Numbered from the stretch's first letter, positions 53,617-63,262 are shown. The stretch is DNA of 64,000 nucleotides from Bacillus sp. CH140a_4T (GCF_008923725.1 NZ_WBPF01000021.1:807016-871015); one strand, 5' to 3'. The notes: generated by a model from the letters alone, not told the origin. Made by a program: numbers and translations.

Positions 53617-55683
53617 CTATTCAATGTAAGCAATTTGATCTACAACAATTTCTGGAGCTAATTCGCTAATACAAAGTACTTGCGCTTCTACTTGATAACG
53701 CTCAAGAAGTCTTACAATCGCAAATCTGAAATCTTTTCTACGCGTTAATAATACTGGTTCTCTTCCCATTAAGCGGGCTTGTTTAAATACGCGTTGTACT
53801 TGCTCAACGACTCGTGATTCTAAATCTAAATCCCAGTTTAATAAATAACCTTGATAAGAATTGTTTACAACGTCCGCATCTAACTCGATTGAATCTGAGA
53901 AGAGCGCCGCATAAATTTTACCGTCAGGATTTTTCGCATTTTCACAAATCACTTTTGAAATACATTCACGGACGAATGACGTTACACCGTCAACGTGGTT
54001 TTGATAAATTTCTTTTCCGTCAATAATACCTTCAATAATAGTTGGTAAATCACGAATAGAAATACCTTCTTTTAGAAGTTGTTTAATAACATTTTGAACG
54101 AGTGATAAGTCGATTTCTTTCTTCTTAATCTCTTCTAATAAAACGCCGTTATCATTTTCAAGCGAGTTAATTAAGTCTTTTACATGTTGACGCTGAATTA
54201 ACTCATGAAGATTACGTCTAACGATAACATCTAAATGCGTAATTAATATGCTAAGTGGCTCTAATACTTGATAGCCTTTCATTTGTGCATCTTGTACCAT
54301 ATGCTCTAAAATCCAATATCCATCTTCACCGAAAATCGGATCTTTCGCTGGTTCTGCATCTAAATCGGCCATTACATTCGGTGTTTTCAGTGCCAATAAG
54401 TAACCTGATTTTAAAACACCTTCAGCTGCCTTCGCCCCTTTAATACGAATAATGTAACGTCCGCGTGGTCTAAAACTCGTATTATCTTTAAAGTTAATGC
54501 CAGGAACGTTAATACCAAGGTCGGTAATAATCGACTTCCTCATTAAAACAACTTTATCACGAGCTGTTTCCCCGTTAATTTTCTGCTTTACAAGTGCTGC
54601 TAAATCTAAACCGAGTTCTACAATAATTGGATATTTATCTGTAAATACTCCGAATGAATCTTCCACTTGTTGCAGTTGCTCATCTTCGCCTTGAATCATT
54701 TCTAATTCTTTTTGAAGCTCGTCTTCTTTTTCTTTCTTTATTCGGTTTTTATTACGAATTCCTAAGAAAATAATTGTTCCACCAACGAGTGCAAATGGTA
54801 GAAATGGTAGCGGAGTAAAAATACCCATCGCTATAAATAAACCACCAAGCGCATATACAACGACTTCATGCGCTAATAACTCTTTAAAGATTCCTTCAGT
54901 TACTGTATCAGATGAACCGTCAAATACACGCGTTACGATAATACCTGTTGAAATCGCTAGCATTAACGAACCAATTTGGTTTACAATTCCGTCACCAACA
55001 GTTAACTGTGTATAGTGAATAGCTGCTTCAGCAAAGCTCATTCCTTGCTGCATCATGCCGACAATTAAACCGAAAATAATGTTTACGAATAAAATGACGA
55101 TCCCGAAAATAACGTCCCCTTTAATGAACTTCCCGGCACCATCCATCGCCCCGTAAAACTCTGTTTCCATATTTAACTTTTTTCGTTTTGCCTGTGCATC
55201 TTTTTCAGTAATAATACGCTGGTTTAAATCCGCATCGATTGACATTTGTTTCCCGGGTAAAGAATCAAGTGTAAAACGAGCCGCAACTTCAGCTGTACGA
55301 GACGCACCGTTTGCAACGATAAACTGGAATATGATTAATACTATGAAAATAACGATACCAATTAATAAGTTCCCGCCAATTACGAACTGACCGAACTCTT
55401 CAATAACATGCCCCGCATTTCCGTCTGTCAAAATCGCTCGCGTCGTCGATACGTTAATCGATACGCGGAAAATCCCGATTAATAACAACATCGTTGGAAA
55501 TGACTTTAATTCATCCCACTCGTTAATACTTGTTGCTCGCATATAAATAAGCACTGACATACTTAGTAAAAAAACGATAACGATATCAAGTATAAATGGT
55601 GGAAGTGGAATTAAGAGCGCCACTACGAATGACGCTGCTAAAAAGATAGAAAAATAGGTTCTTGCAGAATCTATCTTAAACAC
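53617..55683 (-). CDS. flhA: Flagellar export apparatus protein FlhA
   Basis: 688 residues, starting at a GTG behind GGAGGAG. Eight transmembrane helices in the first half, the FHIPEP-type loop region (SLPGKQMSIDADLNQRIITEKDAQ) and a large cytoplasmic domain binding chaperones and FliI. Ring component of the flagellar type III export gate. Confidence 0.97.
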   Translation of the reverse strand: MFKIDSARTYFSIFLAASFVVALLIPLPPFILDIVIVFLLSMSVLIYMRATSINEWDELKSFPTMLLLIGIFRVSINVSTTRAILTDGNAGHVIEEFGQFVIGGNLLIGIVIFIVLIIFQFIVANGASRTAEVAARFTLDSLPGKQMSIDADLNQRIITEKDAQAKRKKLNMETEFYGAMDGAGKFIKGDVIFGIVILFVNIIFGLIVGMMQQGMSFAEAAIHYTQLTVGDGIVNQIGSLMLAISTGIIVTRVFDGSSDTVTEGIFKELLAHEVVVYALGGLFIAMGIFTPLPFLPFALVGGTIIFLGIRNKNRIKKEKEDELQKELEMIQGEDEQLQQVEDSFGVFTDKYPIIVELGLDLAALVKQKINGETARDKVVLMRKSIITDLGINVPGINFKDNTSFRPRGRYIIRIKGAKAAEGVLKSGYLLALKTPNVMADLDAEPAKDPIFGEDGYWILEHMVQDAQMKGYQVLEPLSILITHLDVIVRRNLHELIQRQHVKDLINSLENDNGVLLEEIKKKEIDLSLVQNVIKQLLKEGISIRDLPTIIEGIIDGKEIYQNHVDGVTSFVRECISKVICENAKNPDGKIYAALFSDSIELDADVVNNSYQGYLLNWDLDLESRVVEQVQRVFKQARLMGREPVLLTRRKDFRFAIVRLLERYQVEAQVLCISELAPEIVVDQIAYIE

Positions 55684-55707
55684 AAGAGATCTCCTCCAAC
55701 CGCGCTA

Positions 55708-56754
55708 TTATACTTCAAGTTCATTCGTTTGAATTAAATAGCGCATAACTTCAATTACAGCTACGTATAAATCTTCTGGAATCGTCTCATCTTCCTCGAC
55801 TTGATAATATAAAGAACGAGCAAGTGGACGGTTTTCCACCATTGGTATTTCTTGTTCGCGGGCAAGCGTTCGTATATATAATGCGAGCTCATCTTCCCCT
55901 TTTGCAACGACAATTGGCGCCGCATCAACCTGTTTATTGTACCGAAGTACGACTGAAATATGAGTCGGGTTGTTTACAATAAACGTTGCGCCATCCATTT
56001 TCTTCGCAATTGTCCCTTGCAAGATAGCATGCATAAAGTTTTTTCGTTTTCCCTTTACTTGCGGGTCCCCTTCATTATCTTTATGCTCTCTTTTTACTTC
56101 TTCTTTTTTCATCTTAATATCTTGTTCGTACTCCCATTTTTGATAAATAAAGTCAATAATAGAAAGAACGATTAAAATAATTAAAATAGCTAAAAAGATA
56201 AATTTAATTTGCCTAATAATTTCAGTAAGTGATGCGATCCAGTTAAATCCAATCATACTAACAATTTTCTCTAAATTCTTTTTAAAGAGAACGTAAGCGA
56301 CGTAACCGATTAGTCCCATATAAAATAGTGATTTCAAAATATCTACTAAACTTTTACGACTAAACAATCTCGTAAAATAATTTTTTGGATTAATACGTGA
56401 AGGTTTCGGCTTAATGACTTTAGAAGAAAATAAGAAACCGACTTGAATCATATAATTAAATAAATGAAAAGCGTATACGAGTATTAATATCGGCACTGAT
56501 ACTTTTAGTAATAAAATACCCATTAAATAAAAATACTCAGTTGAATCTGTATTTTTTCCAATTTGATCAAACAGCACCGCGACAGAATTTGCAATCTCAT
56601 ACCCGAGCCAATCCCCAAAAAAGTAAACGACAACTGCTAATACGAGAATGGAAAATAAATTATTTAAATCTTTACTCCGGGCAATATTCCCTTCTTCACG
56701 CGATTTCTTACGCTTCTGCGGGGTGGCCTTTTCTGTTTTATTATCCTTTGCCAT
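55708..56754 (-). CDS. flhB: Flagellar export apparatus protein FlhB
   Basis: 348 residues. KTEKATPQKRKKSREEGNIA start, four helices, and the autocleavage site NPTH (FIVNNPTHISVVLRY) at about residue 265 that sets the rod/hook-to-filament switch. Confidence 0.97.
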   Translation of the reverse strand: MAKDNKTEKATPQKRKKSREEGNIARSKDLNNLFSILVLAVVVYFFGDWLGYEIANSVAVLFDQIGKNTDSTEYFYLMGILLLKVSVPILILVYAFHLFNYMIQVGFLFSSKVIKPKPSRINPKNYFTRLFSRKSLVDILKSLFYMGLIGYVAYVLFKKNLEKIVSMIGFNWIASLTEIIRQIKFIFLAILIILIVLSIIDFIYQKWEYEQDIKMKKEEVKREHKDNEGDPQVKGKRKNFMHAILQGTIAKKMDGATFIVNNPTHISVVLRYNKQVDAAPIVVAKGEDELALYIRTLAREQEIPMVENRPLARSLYYQVEEDETIPEDLYVAVIEVMRYLIQTNELEV

Positions 56755-56764
56755 GCGCGTCCCC

Positions 56765-57526
56765 CTACTTCGTTAAGAAAAAGTTAAATAGTTTCGTATA
56801 TTCTTCAAGCAATACATCCGTCATATTTTTAAACACATAACCGAGCATCGGTACACTCATCGCAATAAACAAAATACCACACGTAATTTTAATGACGAAT
56901 GCATTCATAAAAATATTTAATTGTGGTGCATTTTTTGCGATTAAAATCAAAACAAAGTTAATGATGAACAAACTCCCCATTAGCGGAAGAGCAATTTCAA
57001 CCGCTGATGTAATCGCAAATAATAACGTTGCGAGTAGACTATCTAAAAAACTAGTCGTCAGCAATTTTGAAATCGCCTCTGTATATTGAAACGACTTTAA
57101 AATCGTGGCAACGAAATAATTAATGCCGCCAAGTGAAATAAAAATAATGAGGAAAAATATATCAAAAATAGTTGATAGTAAAGTAGACTGTGATCCTGCA
57201 TTTACATCAAACAAACTTGCCTGTGATAAACCGATATCAAAGTCTAAAATATGCCCGGCCATTTTCGGAATATTCCACAGCATTTCTACAATTTTTGAAA
57301 GTGATAATCCGATTACAATTTGCGTTCCTGCATAAGCTGCAACGTCCCAAGTTGTCTTTATGTGAGAGACATCAACTTGATCGGCCACTGTAATTGAAAG
57401 AGCGAGTCCAACTGTAACCTTCGCCATTGCTGGAATGGATCGACCTGAGAAAAACGGTAAAAAATATAAAAATGAAGTAATGCGGCAAAACGCAAAAAAC
57501 GTCGCCGCCCATAATTCCATATTCAT
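56765..57526 (-). CDS. fliR: Flagellar export apparatus protein FliR
   Basis: 253 residues, about six helices; FCRITSFLYFLPFFSGRSIPAMAKV and GSLFIINFVLILIAKNAPQLNIF are FliR signatures. Part of the FliPQR export gate. Ten bp before flhB. Confidence 0.95.
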   Translation of the reverse strand: MNMELWAATFFAFCRITSFLYFLPFFSGRSIPAMAKVTVGLALSITVADQVDVSHIKTTWDVAAYAGTQIVIGLSLSKIVEMLWNIPKMAGHILDFDIGLSQASLFDVNAGSQSTLLSTIFDIFFLIIFISLGGINYFVATILKSFQYTEAISKLLTTSFLDSLLATLLFAITSAVEIALPLMGSLFIINFVLILIAKNAPQLNIFMNAFVIKITCGILFIAMSVPMLGYVFKNMTDVLLEEYTKLFNFFLTK

Positions 57527-57541
57527 TTCATTCCACCTATC

Positions 57542-57817
57542 TTAGTACGAACGCAATAGCGATGGGATTTTATCAAATAAATCTAAAATAAGCGTCGTTA
57601 ATTCTTGAAACATCCACGGACCTAAAATGATAATAACGAGTACAATACTCGCCATTTTCGGTAAAAACGTCAGCGTTTGTTCTTGAATTTGCATCATCGC
57701 CATAATGACAGCGATAATAATAACGACAATCATACTAACACCGGCAACCGGCATTAAAATCATAACCCCTTTATAAAAAAAGGTTTGAAAAATATCTATA
57801 ATTGGTGACGTATTCAT
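57542..57817 (-). CDS. fliQ: Flagellar export apparatus protein FliQ
   Basis: 91 residues, two helices (VMILMPVAGVSMIVVIIIAVIM and MASIVLVIIILGPWMFQEL), with the family core AMMQIQEQTLTFLPKM between them. Start ATG behind ATAGGAG. Confidence 0.94.
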   Translation of the reverse strand: MNTSPIIDIFQTFFYKGVMILMPVAGVSMIVVIIIAVIMAMMQIQEQTLTFLPKMASIVLVIIILGPWMFQELTTLILDLFDKIPSLLRSY

Positions 57818-57850
57818 TTATATGACTCCTATCACATAGCATCAAACGCT

Positions 57851-58609
57851 TCAGGCGACCGTTTTAAACATAATGTCGACGATTTTTGTATATCCACCTA
57901 AATATACGAAAACGAGTATTTTAAATGGTAAACTTAAAATCATCGGCGGTACCATCATCATCCCGAGGTACATTAAAAGTGTACTAATAATCAAATCTAT
58001 AAATACAAACGCTAAATAAATGAACATCCCCGTTAACAACCCTTTTTGGATTTGCGTTAACGTAAAGGATGGTACGAGCGTAAATAAGGAAAGATCTTTC
58101 AAATCTTTCGGCAACTCTTCTCCGCGCACTTTCAGCATCATTTTTAAATCATGCTTATACGTATGCTTTGACATATACTCTTTCATAATCGGAGCTGTCG
58201 TCTCCGCAGCTTGACTTACTGTTATTTTCTCTTTCGTCATCGGATCCCAAACATCGCTCTTTAGCTGCCCAAGTACAGGCTGCATCGTGAAGAGGGATAA
58301 AAATAGTGCAAGTCCTACAAGCACTTGGTTCGGTGGTAAGTTCATTACCCCAAGTCCTTGACGTGTAATCCCAAGAACGATCATAAAATAAGTAAAATGT
58401 GTAAATAATAGAACGATAGAAGAAGATAATGACAAAAGGGTAACGAGTGCAAATAACTGTACACTTGAATTACTCGTAAACTCTTTTCCATTTTCGAAAT
58501 TAATAAAACCGTTTTGGGCTGCATACGCTGGATTTACAAAAATAATTGAAAAAACGATAGAAAATACGAAAATAACGGCTAATAATGATAACTGTTTCTT
58601 TATTCTCAT
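57851..58609 (-). CDS. fliP: Flagellar export apparatus protein FliP
   Basis: 252 residues with a cleavable signal sequence (ending NPAYAAQ), then four helices; LLFTHFTYFMIVLGITRQGLG, PPNQVLVGLALFLSLF and SLPFKILVFVYLGGY. Overlaps the fliO-like gene by 4 bp. Confidence 0.95.
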   Translation of the reverse strand: MRIKKQLSLLAVIFVFSIVFSIIFVNPAYAAQNGFINFENGKEFTSNSSVQLFALVTLLSLSSSIVLLFTHFTYFMIVLGITRQGLGVMNLPPNQVLVGLALFLSLFTMQPVLGQLKSDVWDPMTKEKITVSQAAETTAPIMKEYMSKHTYKHDLKMMLKVRGEELPKDLKDLSLFTLVPSFTLTQIQKGLLTGMFIYLAFVFIDLIISTLLMYLGMMMVPPMILSLPFKILVFVYLGGYTKIVDIMFKTVA

Positions 58610-58926
58610 GATGGATCCTCTACTTTTTTCGTTTCACTCTTCACCGCGTCTTCTAGCGCTTGTTGAAACTGATTTCCTGTTCCTGTTAATTGCACAGATT
58701 GTACACCGTTATTACTAATAACAGTGAACACTTGCTTGCCGTCCACTTCAAATAAAAAGGCGCTCGTTTGATGGTTTAAATACACACCGTCTTTCACTTG
58801 AATATGGCCATTTTCACCTTGTTTAAAAAACTGCTGCTTGCGCGTCTTTTTCGTCATATAATATGCACCGTAGCCGAGCGCACCAAACAGTAAAACGACT
58901 TGAAATAAGGTCGTCATATACGACAT
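58606..58926 (-). CDS. fliO: FliO-like flagellar membrane protein
   Basis: 106 residues. One N-terminal helix (LFQVVLLFGALGYGAYYM), then a basic stretch and a soluble beta-rich domain (GVYLNHQTSAFLFEVDGKQVFTVI). Position directly before fliP and overlap identify it as FliO, which assists FliP assembly; sequence similarity within the family is low. Confidence 0.75.
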   Translation of the reverse strand: MSYMTTLFQVVLLFGALGYGAYYMTKKTRKQQFFKQGENGHIQVKDGVYLNHQTSAFLFEVDGKQVFTVISNNGVQSVQLTGTGNQFQQALEDAVKSETKKVEDPS

Positions 58927-58938
58927 ATGACTCCTCCT

Positions 58939-59298
58939 CTACTCTTTATCTTGCATTTGACTTTGCGCTTTCATAAGCGCAGCTTGCTTCTTGTCAGCTT
59001 CAATTTCAGAAATGATAATACCGAACTTCTCGTCCATTACAATCGCTTCACCGATGCCGACTTTCATATTACTTAAATATACATCTACTTTATGTCCTAA
59101 GTTTTTCTCTACTTCAAGAACATCGCCCACTTTTAACTCTTTCACATCACCGAGCTTAATAGATGACTTCCCAAGCTTTACACCAAGTTCAATCGAAATA
59201 TCTGAAACAGTATCAATATGTGCTTTACCTGCTTCATTTCGCTTCCCTGCAAAATCTTCTAATCCCATTAATGACACAGGAGATACTTCATGCTTCAT
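58939..59298 (-). CDS. fliN: Flagellar motor switch protein FliN (FliN/FliY type)
   Basis: 119 residues. SpoA (C-ring) domain: DISIELGVKLGKSSIKLGDV, LKVGDVLEVEKNLGHKVDVYL, GEAIVMDEKFGIIISEI. It lacks the CheC-like phosphatase domain found in B. subtilis FliY, so it is FliN-sized. Ten bp after fliM. Confidence 0.92.
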   Translation of the reverse strand: MKHEVSPVSLMGLEDFAGKRNEAGKAHIDTVSDISIELGVKLGKSSIKLGDVKELKVGDVLEVEKNLGHKVDVYLSNMKVGIGEAIVMDEKFGIIISEIEADKKQAALMKAQSQMQDKE

Positions 59299-59308
59299 AT
59301 GGATCCTC

Positions 59309-60295
59309 CTACTCTACAAAACTTTTAAATAAGAGCGCCTTACGCGTTCCATCTTTTCCAATAAAACAATTAAATTTATGCTTTCCATCTACATAACCAA
59401 GTAATTCATCCGAAACTTTCGTATGAAGCGGAATAATATCACCTTCTTCAATTTGTTCAATGTCACCCATCGTCATCTTCTGTTCACCAATTGCAACGTG
59501 AACAGGTTTATACACTTGATTCACTTTCACTTCCACTTCAGACGTATACTTTTTACGTTTATCTGAAGAATGTTCAACAATATTTTCAGATGTTAACTTA
59601 TCCATAATTTCTTCAACAGATAAGAATGGAATTCCGATGCGCACCGTCGTATCCCAAAACTCTGTTTTCATATTTACATTCAATAATGAAATAATATCGC
59701 TCGCTGTCGTAATCTTTAATGCATTCGGGTCTGTCTCCGTCGTTACAAATTTCGGTTCAATCGCCACAACACTTTCAAATGATTGCTCTAAATTTTTGCA
59801 AAGGAGCATAAAAATATTATCCAGTGTTAAAAACTCAAATGCGGTAAGTGGTCTGCGCATTGTAAAGTTACGCTTACTATCTCCGCCAAGCCAACATTCA
59901 TGAATGTAAATAACAAATGCTAAATCAATTTCAATGACAATTTCTCCAAGCTCTGGGAGACCAAGATCAATAACGCAATATAAATAATAATCTTTCGGCA
60001 TTTTCTCTACATACTCACTCGTAAATGGAACTTGCTCAACCGTTGAAGGCTCTAACTCAATCGGAATACGCATACGCGCTGCCAACGTCTGTGACGTCTG
60101 TTTACCAAATGTAGAAGCAATTGCTTGCAAGCTACGTAAATGCTCAACACCAAACTTCTCCGGTCTATTAAAATCATACTCTTGAAATTTCTCTTGCTTT
60201 CCTGCTTCTTGTGCGAAAGCTGGCATTTCCTCGCCTTCATTTACCGCCTTCAGCAGGGCATCAATTTGCTCTTGGCTTAATTTTTCGCCACTCAT
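59309..60295 (-). CDS. fliM: Flagellar motor switch protein FliM
   Basis: 328 residues. Begins with LSQEQIDALLKAV, the CheY-binding helix, then YDFNRPEKFGVEHLRSLQAI, a CheC-like middle domain, and a C-terminal SpoA domain (QKMTMGDIEQIEEGDIIPL). Part of the C-ring. Confidence 0.95.
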   Translation of the reverse strand: MSGEKLSQEQIDALLKAVNEGEEMPAFAQEAGKQEKFQEYDFNRPEKFGVEHLRSLQAIASTFGKQTSQTLAARMRIPIELEPSTVEQVPFTSEYVEKMPKDYYLYCVIDLGLPELGEIVIEIDLAFVIYIHECWLGGDSKRNFTMRRPLTAFEFLTLDNIFMLLCKNLEQSFESVVAIEPKFVTTETDPNALKITTASDIISLLNVNMKTEFWDTTVRIGIPFLSVEEIMDKLTSENIVEHSSDKRKKYTSEVEVKVNQVYKPVHVAIGEQKMTMGDIEQIEEGDIIPLHTKVSDELLGYVDGKHKFNCFIGKDGTRKALLFKSFVE

Positions 60296-60309
60296 GACAA
60301 TCCCCTTCC

Positions 60310-60534
60310 CTACCTTTTCAATTCAACGATTTCAACGTACATCTTCCCGTTTTTCGTCAAAATCTTTCCGGTTCCAATCTCTTCATTCTCAAGCATAAGA
60401 CGTACCGTATTTTTCGTTGAATTTTCAAGACGATACAATGTACCTTTCGTAATATGAAGCAAATCTTCAATTTTCTTTTTCGTATTTCCGATTTCAAAAT
60501 AAATTGTTAACGGAATATCATCTTGTAATTTCAA
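60310..60534 (-). CDS. Short SpoA/FliN-domain protein (74 residues)
   Basis: A stand-alone SpoA fold: IPLTIYFEIGNTKKKIEDLLHI, GTLYRLENSTKNTVRLMLENE and GTGKILTKNGKMYVEIVEL align in order with FliN. It precedes fliM by 14 bp in the same operon, so the locus has two FliN-like genes around fliM. It may be a second C-ring subunit or an accessory piece. About 60 bp separate it from the transglycosylase gene. Confidence 0.8.
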   Translation of the reverse strand: MKLQDDIPLTIYFEIGNTKKKIEDLLHITKGTLYRLENSTKNTVRLMLENEEIGTGKILTKNGKMYVEIVELKR

Positions 60535-60596
60535 ATCTAGCCAACTCCCATATCATGTTCACGAAAATTTCATGTTCTCTCTATATATGAAATTTC

Positions 60597-61382
60597 TTAT
60601 TTTGAAACGTCGATATTTAATATTTTTTTAATATATCCTTGCGTTTCTTTAAATGGCGGTACGCCTCCGTACTTTCTCACATTACCAGGGCCAGCATTAT
60701 AAGAAGCAAGTGCCAATACTAAGTCCCCGTTATTTTTCTTTAAATAACCGCTTAACTCTTTCACACCGCCCTCAATACTTTCAGCTGGTGAAAATGGATT
60801 TTTTATACCCATCTCTTTCACATTCGCTGGCATAAGCTGCATAAGACCCATCGCACCTGCATTTGACACCGTTTTCGGATTAAAATTAGACTCTACTTCA
60901 ATCATTTTTTGAATTAACGTTTTCGGAATTCCGTATGTACGGCTAGCGCGATCAATAATCTCCTCATACTTCCCCTCATTGGAAGAACGTATTTTTTGAA
61001 TATTATACTTCTTCGTTAATCCCCACGTATCAGCAGCCTCATTTTTCGTTTCTGGGAAACGTCGTTCGAACTCTTTTTGTGCCACTTGCACTTCATCTAC
61101 GTTCTTCGTTTCAGCCTTTTCTTCAGGCTTACTCGCTTCCTCTACTTTATGAATAGATTGTTCTGGTTTATGTACGACTTTTTCTATTTTTGTAGATTGT
61201 ACCGGCTGACTCATATCCTCTACACTTGCCGGCTGCGTAGTACCCTTCGTCTCCTTCGCAGGTTCACTCTGCAACTTCTCTTGAAAACGACTACTAACGA
61301 ATGCTTGTGGACTACTTAACTTTTGCTGAATTTGTCCTTTCTTATATGCAAGCACTTCTTTTACTATATTTCCAACTATCAT
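60597..61382 (-). CDS. Lytic transglycosylase (SLT domain), flagellar operon
   Basis: 261 residues. N-terminal 130 residues are a low-complexity, Lys/Glu/Pro-rich linker; the C-terminal SLT domain has the catalytic Glu in IEVESNFNPKTVSNAGAMGLMQLMP and ASYNAGPGNVRKYGG. No obvious signal peptide, suggesting export by the flagellar system or other route. Presumably opens peptidoglycan for the rod. First visible gene of the operon; AAAGGTGAT precedes the ATG. Confidence 0.88.
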   Translation of the reverse strand: MIVGNIVKEVLAYKKGQIQQKLSSPQAFVSSRFQEKLQSEPAKETKGTTQPASVEDMSQPVQSTKIEKVVHKPEQSIHKVEEASKPEEKAETKNVDEVQVAQKEFERRFPETKNEAADTWGLTKKYNIQKIRSSNEGKYEEIIDRASRTYGIPKTLIQKMIEVESNFNPKTVSNAGAMGLMQLMPANVKEMGIKNPFSPAESIEGGVKELSGYLKKNNGDLVLALASYNAGPGNVRKYGGVPPFKETQGYIKKILNIDVSK

Positions 61383-61528
61383 AATATCACCTTTTCGGTA
61401 AACAAAGATAATCTAATATTAGAGTTTTTTTTTAAAGTTTGCAATAATCCTTTTAATAATATTGTAATAAAAAAATGAATATATTGTTAAACTGTTATTT
61501 TTTTATATTTATTAATTCAAATTTTTAG

Positions 61529-61557
61529 TTGACACCCACTATGACAGGGATTACAAT
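61529..61557 (+). promoter_or_regulatory. Sigma-A-type promoter of flagellin
   Basis: Perfect -35 TTGACA (61529-61534), 17-bp spacer, -10 TACAAT (61552-61557), one change from consensus. The predicted transcript starts about 61564, giving a leader of about 75 bases that includes an AAATTGA/TCAATTT inverted repeat. No sigma-D-like element (TAAA ... GCCGATAT) is visible. Confidence 0.7.
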
Positions 61558-61638
61558 AAATCTCGAAATTGATTTTTTCGCATATTACCGTTTTTCAATT
61601 TGCAGAAAAGTCAATATAAAAAAATGGGGGTTCTTAAC

Positions 61639-62448
61639 ATGAGAATTAACACAAACATTAACAGCATGCGTACGCAAGAGTACATGCGCCAAAACCAAGA
61701 CAAAATGAATACTGCAATGAATCGTTTATCTAGCGGTAAATCAATTAACAGTGCTTCTGATGATGCGGCTGGTTTAGCTATCGCTACTCGTATGCGTGCA
61801 AAAGAAGGCGGCTTAAACGTTGGAGCGCGTAACACACAAGACGCTATGTCTGCACTACGTACTGGCGATGCTGCATTAGGCTCAATTTCTAACATCTTAC
61901 TTCGTATGCGTGACCTTGCTACGCAAGCTGCTAACGGTACAAATAACACTGATGATACCGCTTCTTTAAACAAAGAGTATGAAGCATTAAAAGAGGAAAT
62001 TGATCATATTGCTGAAAAAACTAATTTTAACGGCAATGCTTTCTTAGATACAACTGGTACTGAAATTAAAGTTCAGCTTTCTGATACTTCTGGTGATACA
62101 ATGTCAATCGCTGCTATTGATACAAAAGGATTAACAACAGGCACACTGAGCACTTTAGCTGATAGAGACACTGCTGAAAGTGAAATCACAGCTCTTGACA
62201 CTGCTATCCAAAAAGTTGCTGACGAAAGAGCGACTTTCGGTTCTCAATTAAACCGTTTAGACCACAACTTAAACAATGTAACGAGCCAAGCTACTAATAT
62301 GGCGTCAGCTGCTTCTCAAATCGAAGACGCTGACATGGCGAAAGAAATGTCTGAAATGACTAAGTTCAAAATCTTGAGCGAAGCTGGCATCAGCATGCTT
62401 TCTCAAGCAAACCAAACTCCACAAATGGTAAGTAAATTATTACAATAA
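61639..62448 (+). CDS. hag: Flagellin
   Basis: 269 residues from the ATG at 61639, nine bases after GGGGG. Full D0/D1 ends: NTNINSMRTQEYMRQNQ, LSSGKSINSASDDAAGLAIA at the start and ASQIEDADMAKEMSEMTKF, ILSEAGISMLSQANQTPQMV at the end. The middle domain is short, so the filament has little outer D2/D3 mass. Lies divergent from the export operon. Transcription starts from a sigma-A-like promoter and ends at a strong hairpin. Confidence 0.96.
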   Translation: MRINTNINSMRTQEYMRQNQDKMNTAMNRLSSGKSINSASDDAAGLAIATRMRAKEGGLNVGARNTQDAMSALRTGDAALGSISNILLRMRDLATQAANGTNNTDDTASLNKEYEALKEEIDHIAEKTNFNGNAFLDTTGTEIKVQLSDTSGDTMSIAAIDTKGLTTGTLSTLADRDTAESEITALDTAIQKVADERATFGSQLNRLDHNLNNVTSQATNMASAASQIEDADMAKEMSEMTKFKILSEAGISMLSQANQTPQMVSKLLQ

Positions 62449-62466
62449 TCCATTTGATGCTTTACT

Positions 62467-62501
62467 AAAAAACATCTCTCCTTATGGAGAGATGTTTTTT
62501 T
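62467..62501 (+). terminator. terminator of flagellin
   Basis: AAAACATCTCTCC/GGAGAGATGTTTT perfect stem, loop TTAT, T-run of eight. Confidence 0.93.
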
Positions 62502-62518
62502 ACAATAACTAAGAATGC

Positions 62519-63262
62519 ATCCCTATTCTCTATGGTATACATTCAAATAACACGAAAGCCTTTTCATCATATACAAATAAAATTCCAATATACTCAGCAA
62601 TCAATTACATTGAACAAACTCCTAAACTCGCAGGTAGTTCTTCTACAAAACTTGGTAAAAAACTTTAAAAGAGAAAGCATACGTTACGATCTACTAGTCA
62701 TTCTAATATAAAAGAGTGTTTCAAATTAAAGAACTTAACATCTTCATTATAAATTCTCACGAACATGCTAACAAGAATGCATGATCTTACTATGAATTTT
62801 CTTAATAGAATAAATTTTAATCGAACCTTTATAAATATAGAATCCAAAAAATTATCAGAACTACTTACTCCTGCCAATAATACTACAGATGTAAATACAC
62901 TTAATTCTACAACAAGTCTATAATTCTCCTCATTAAATAAAAAGGTAGCCTCTTTGATGAAAGCTACTCTTAAAGTTTCAACAAAGACTATAGCTAATAA
63001 GGCAATTATAAAAATAAATATTGCATTCCAAGAAGTACAATATCACCATATCGAAATTAATGTAATGACACAACATTTTCAATTACATATTGGACACTCA
63101 AATAGCCCAAATACATCCCTGTATTCTATTTTATCTATAGGTATGATTTATACAGCGCAAATGCCCAGTGAATTTGTGAAACATAAATTATTATCAGAAA
63201 CAACAATATGTAAAATTCCCAAAGCAATTTTTGCCCGTCTAACAGTTATAACAATGACAAAA
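62519..63262 (+). pseudogene. Decayed second flagellin gene
   Basis: Read in one frame through several stops, this region still follows flagellin from end to end. Examples (relic vs intact): SAINYIEQTPKLAGSSS vs TAMNRLSSGKSINSASD; TNMLTRMHDLT vs SNILLRMRDLA; INFN vs TNFN; TIANKAIIKI vs TALDTAIQKV; AQMPSEFVKHKLLSETTI vs AKEMSEMTKFKILSEAGI. The position matching the start codon is ATC at 62519, followed by a conserved ATT for Ile3. In-frame stops interrupt it at three places. About 248 codons remain of 270. It begins right after the intact gene's terminator. Old, heavily diverged relic. Confidence 0.75.

Noticed and set aside
62484-62711. 75-codon frame in the flagellin relic
   Set aside because: It is in another frame from the one that matches flagellin and begins in the intact gene's terminator.
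62943-62972. GGTAGC/GCTACT hairpin with reverse T-run, terminator-like
   Set aside because: It falls inside the flagellin relic and there is no reverse-strand gene before it; probably chance.
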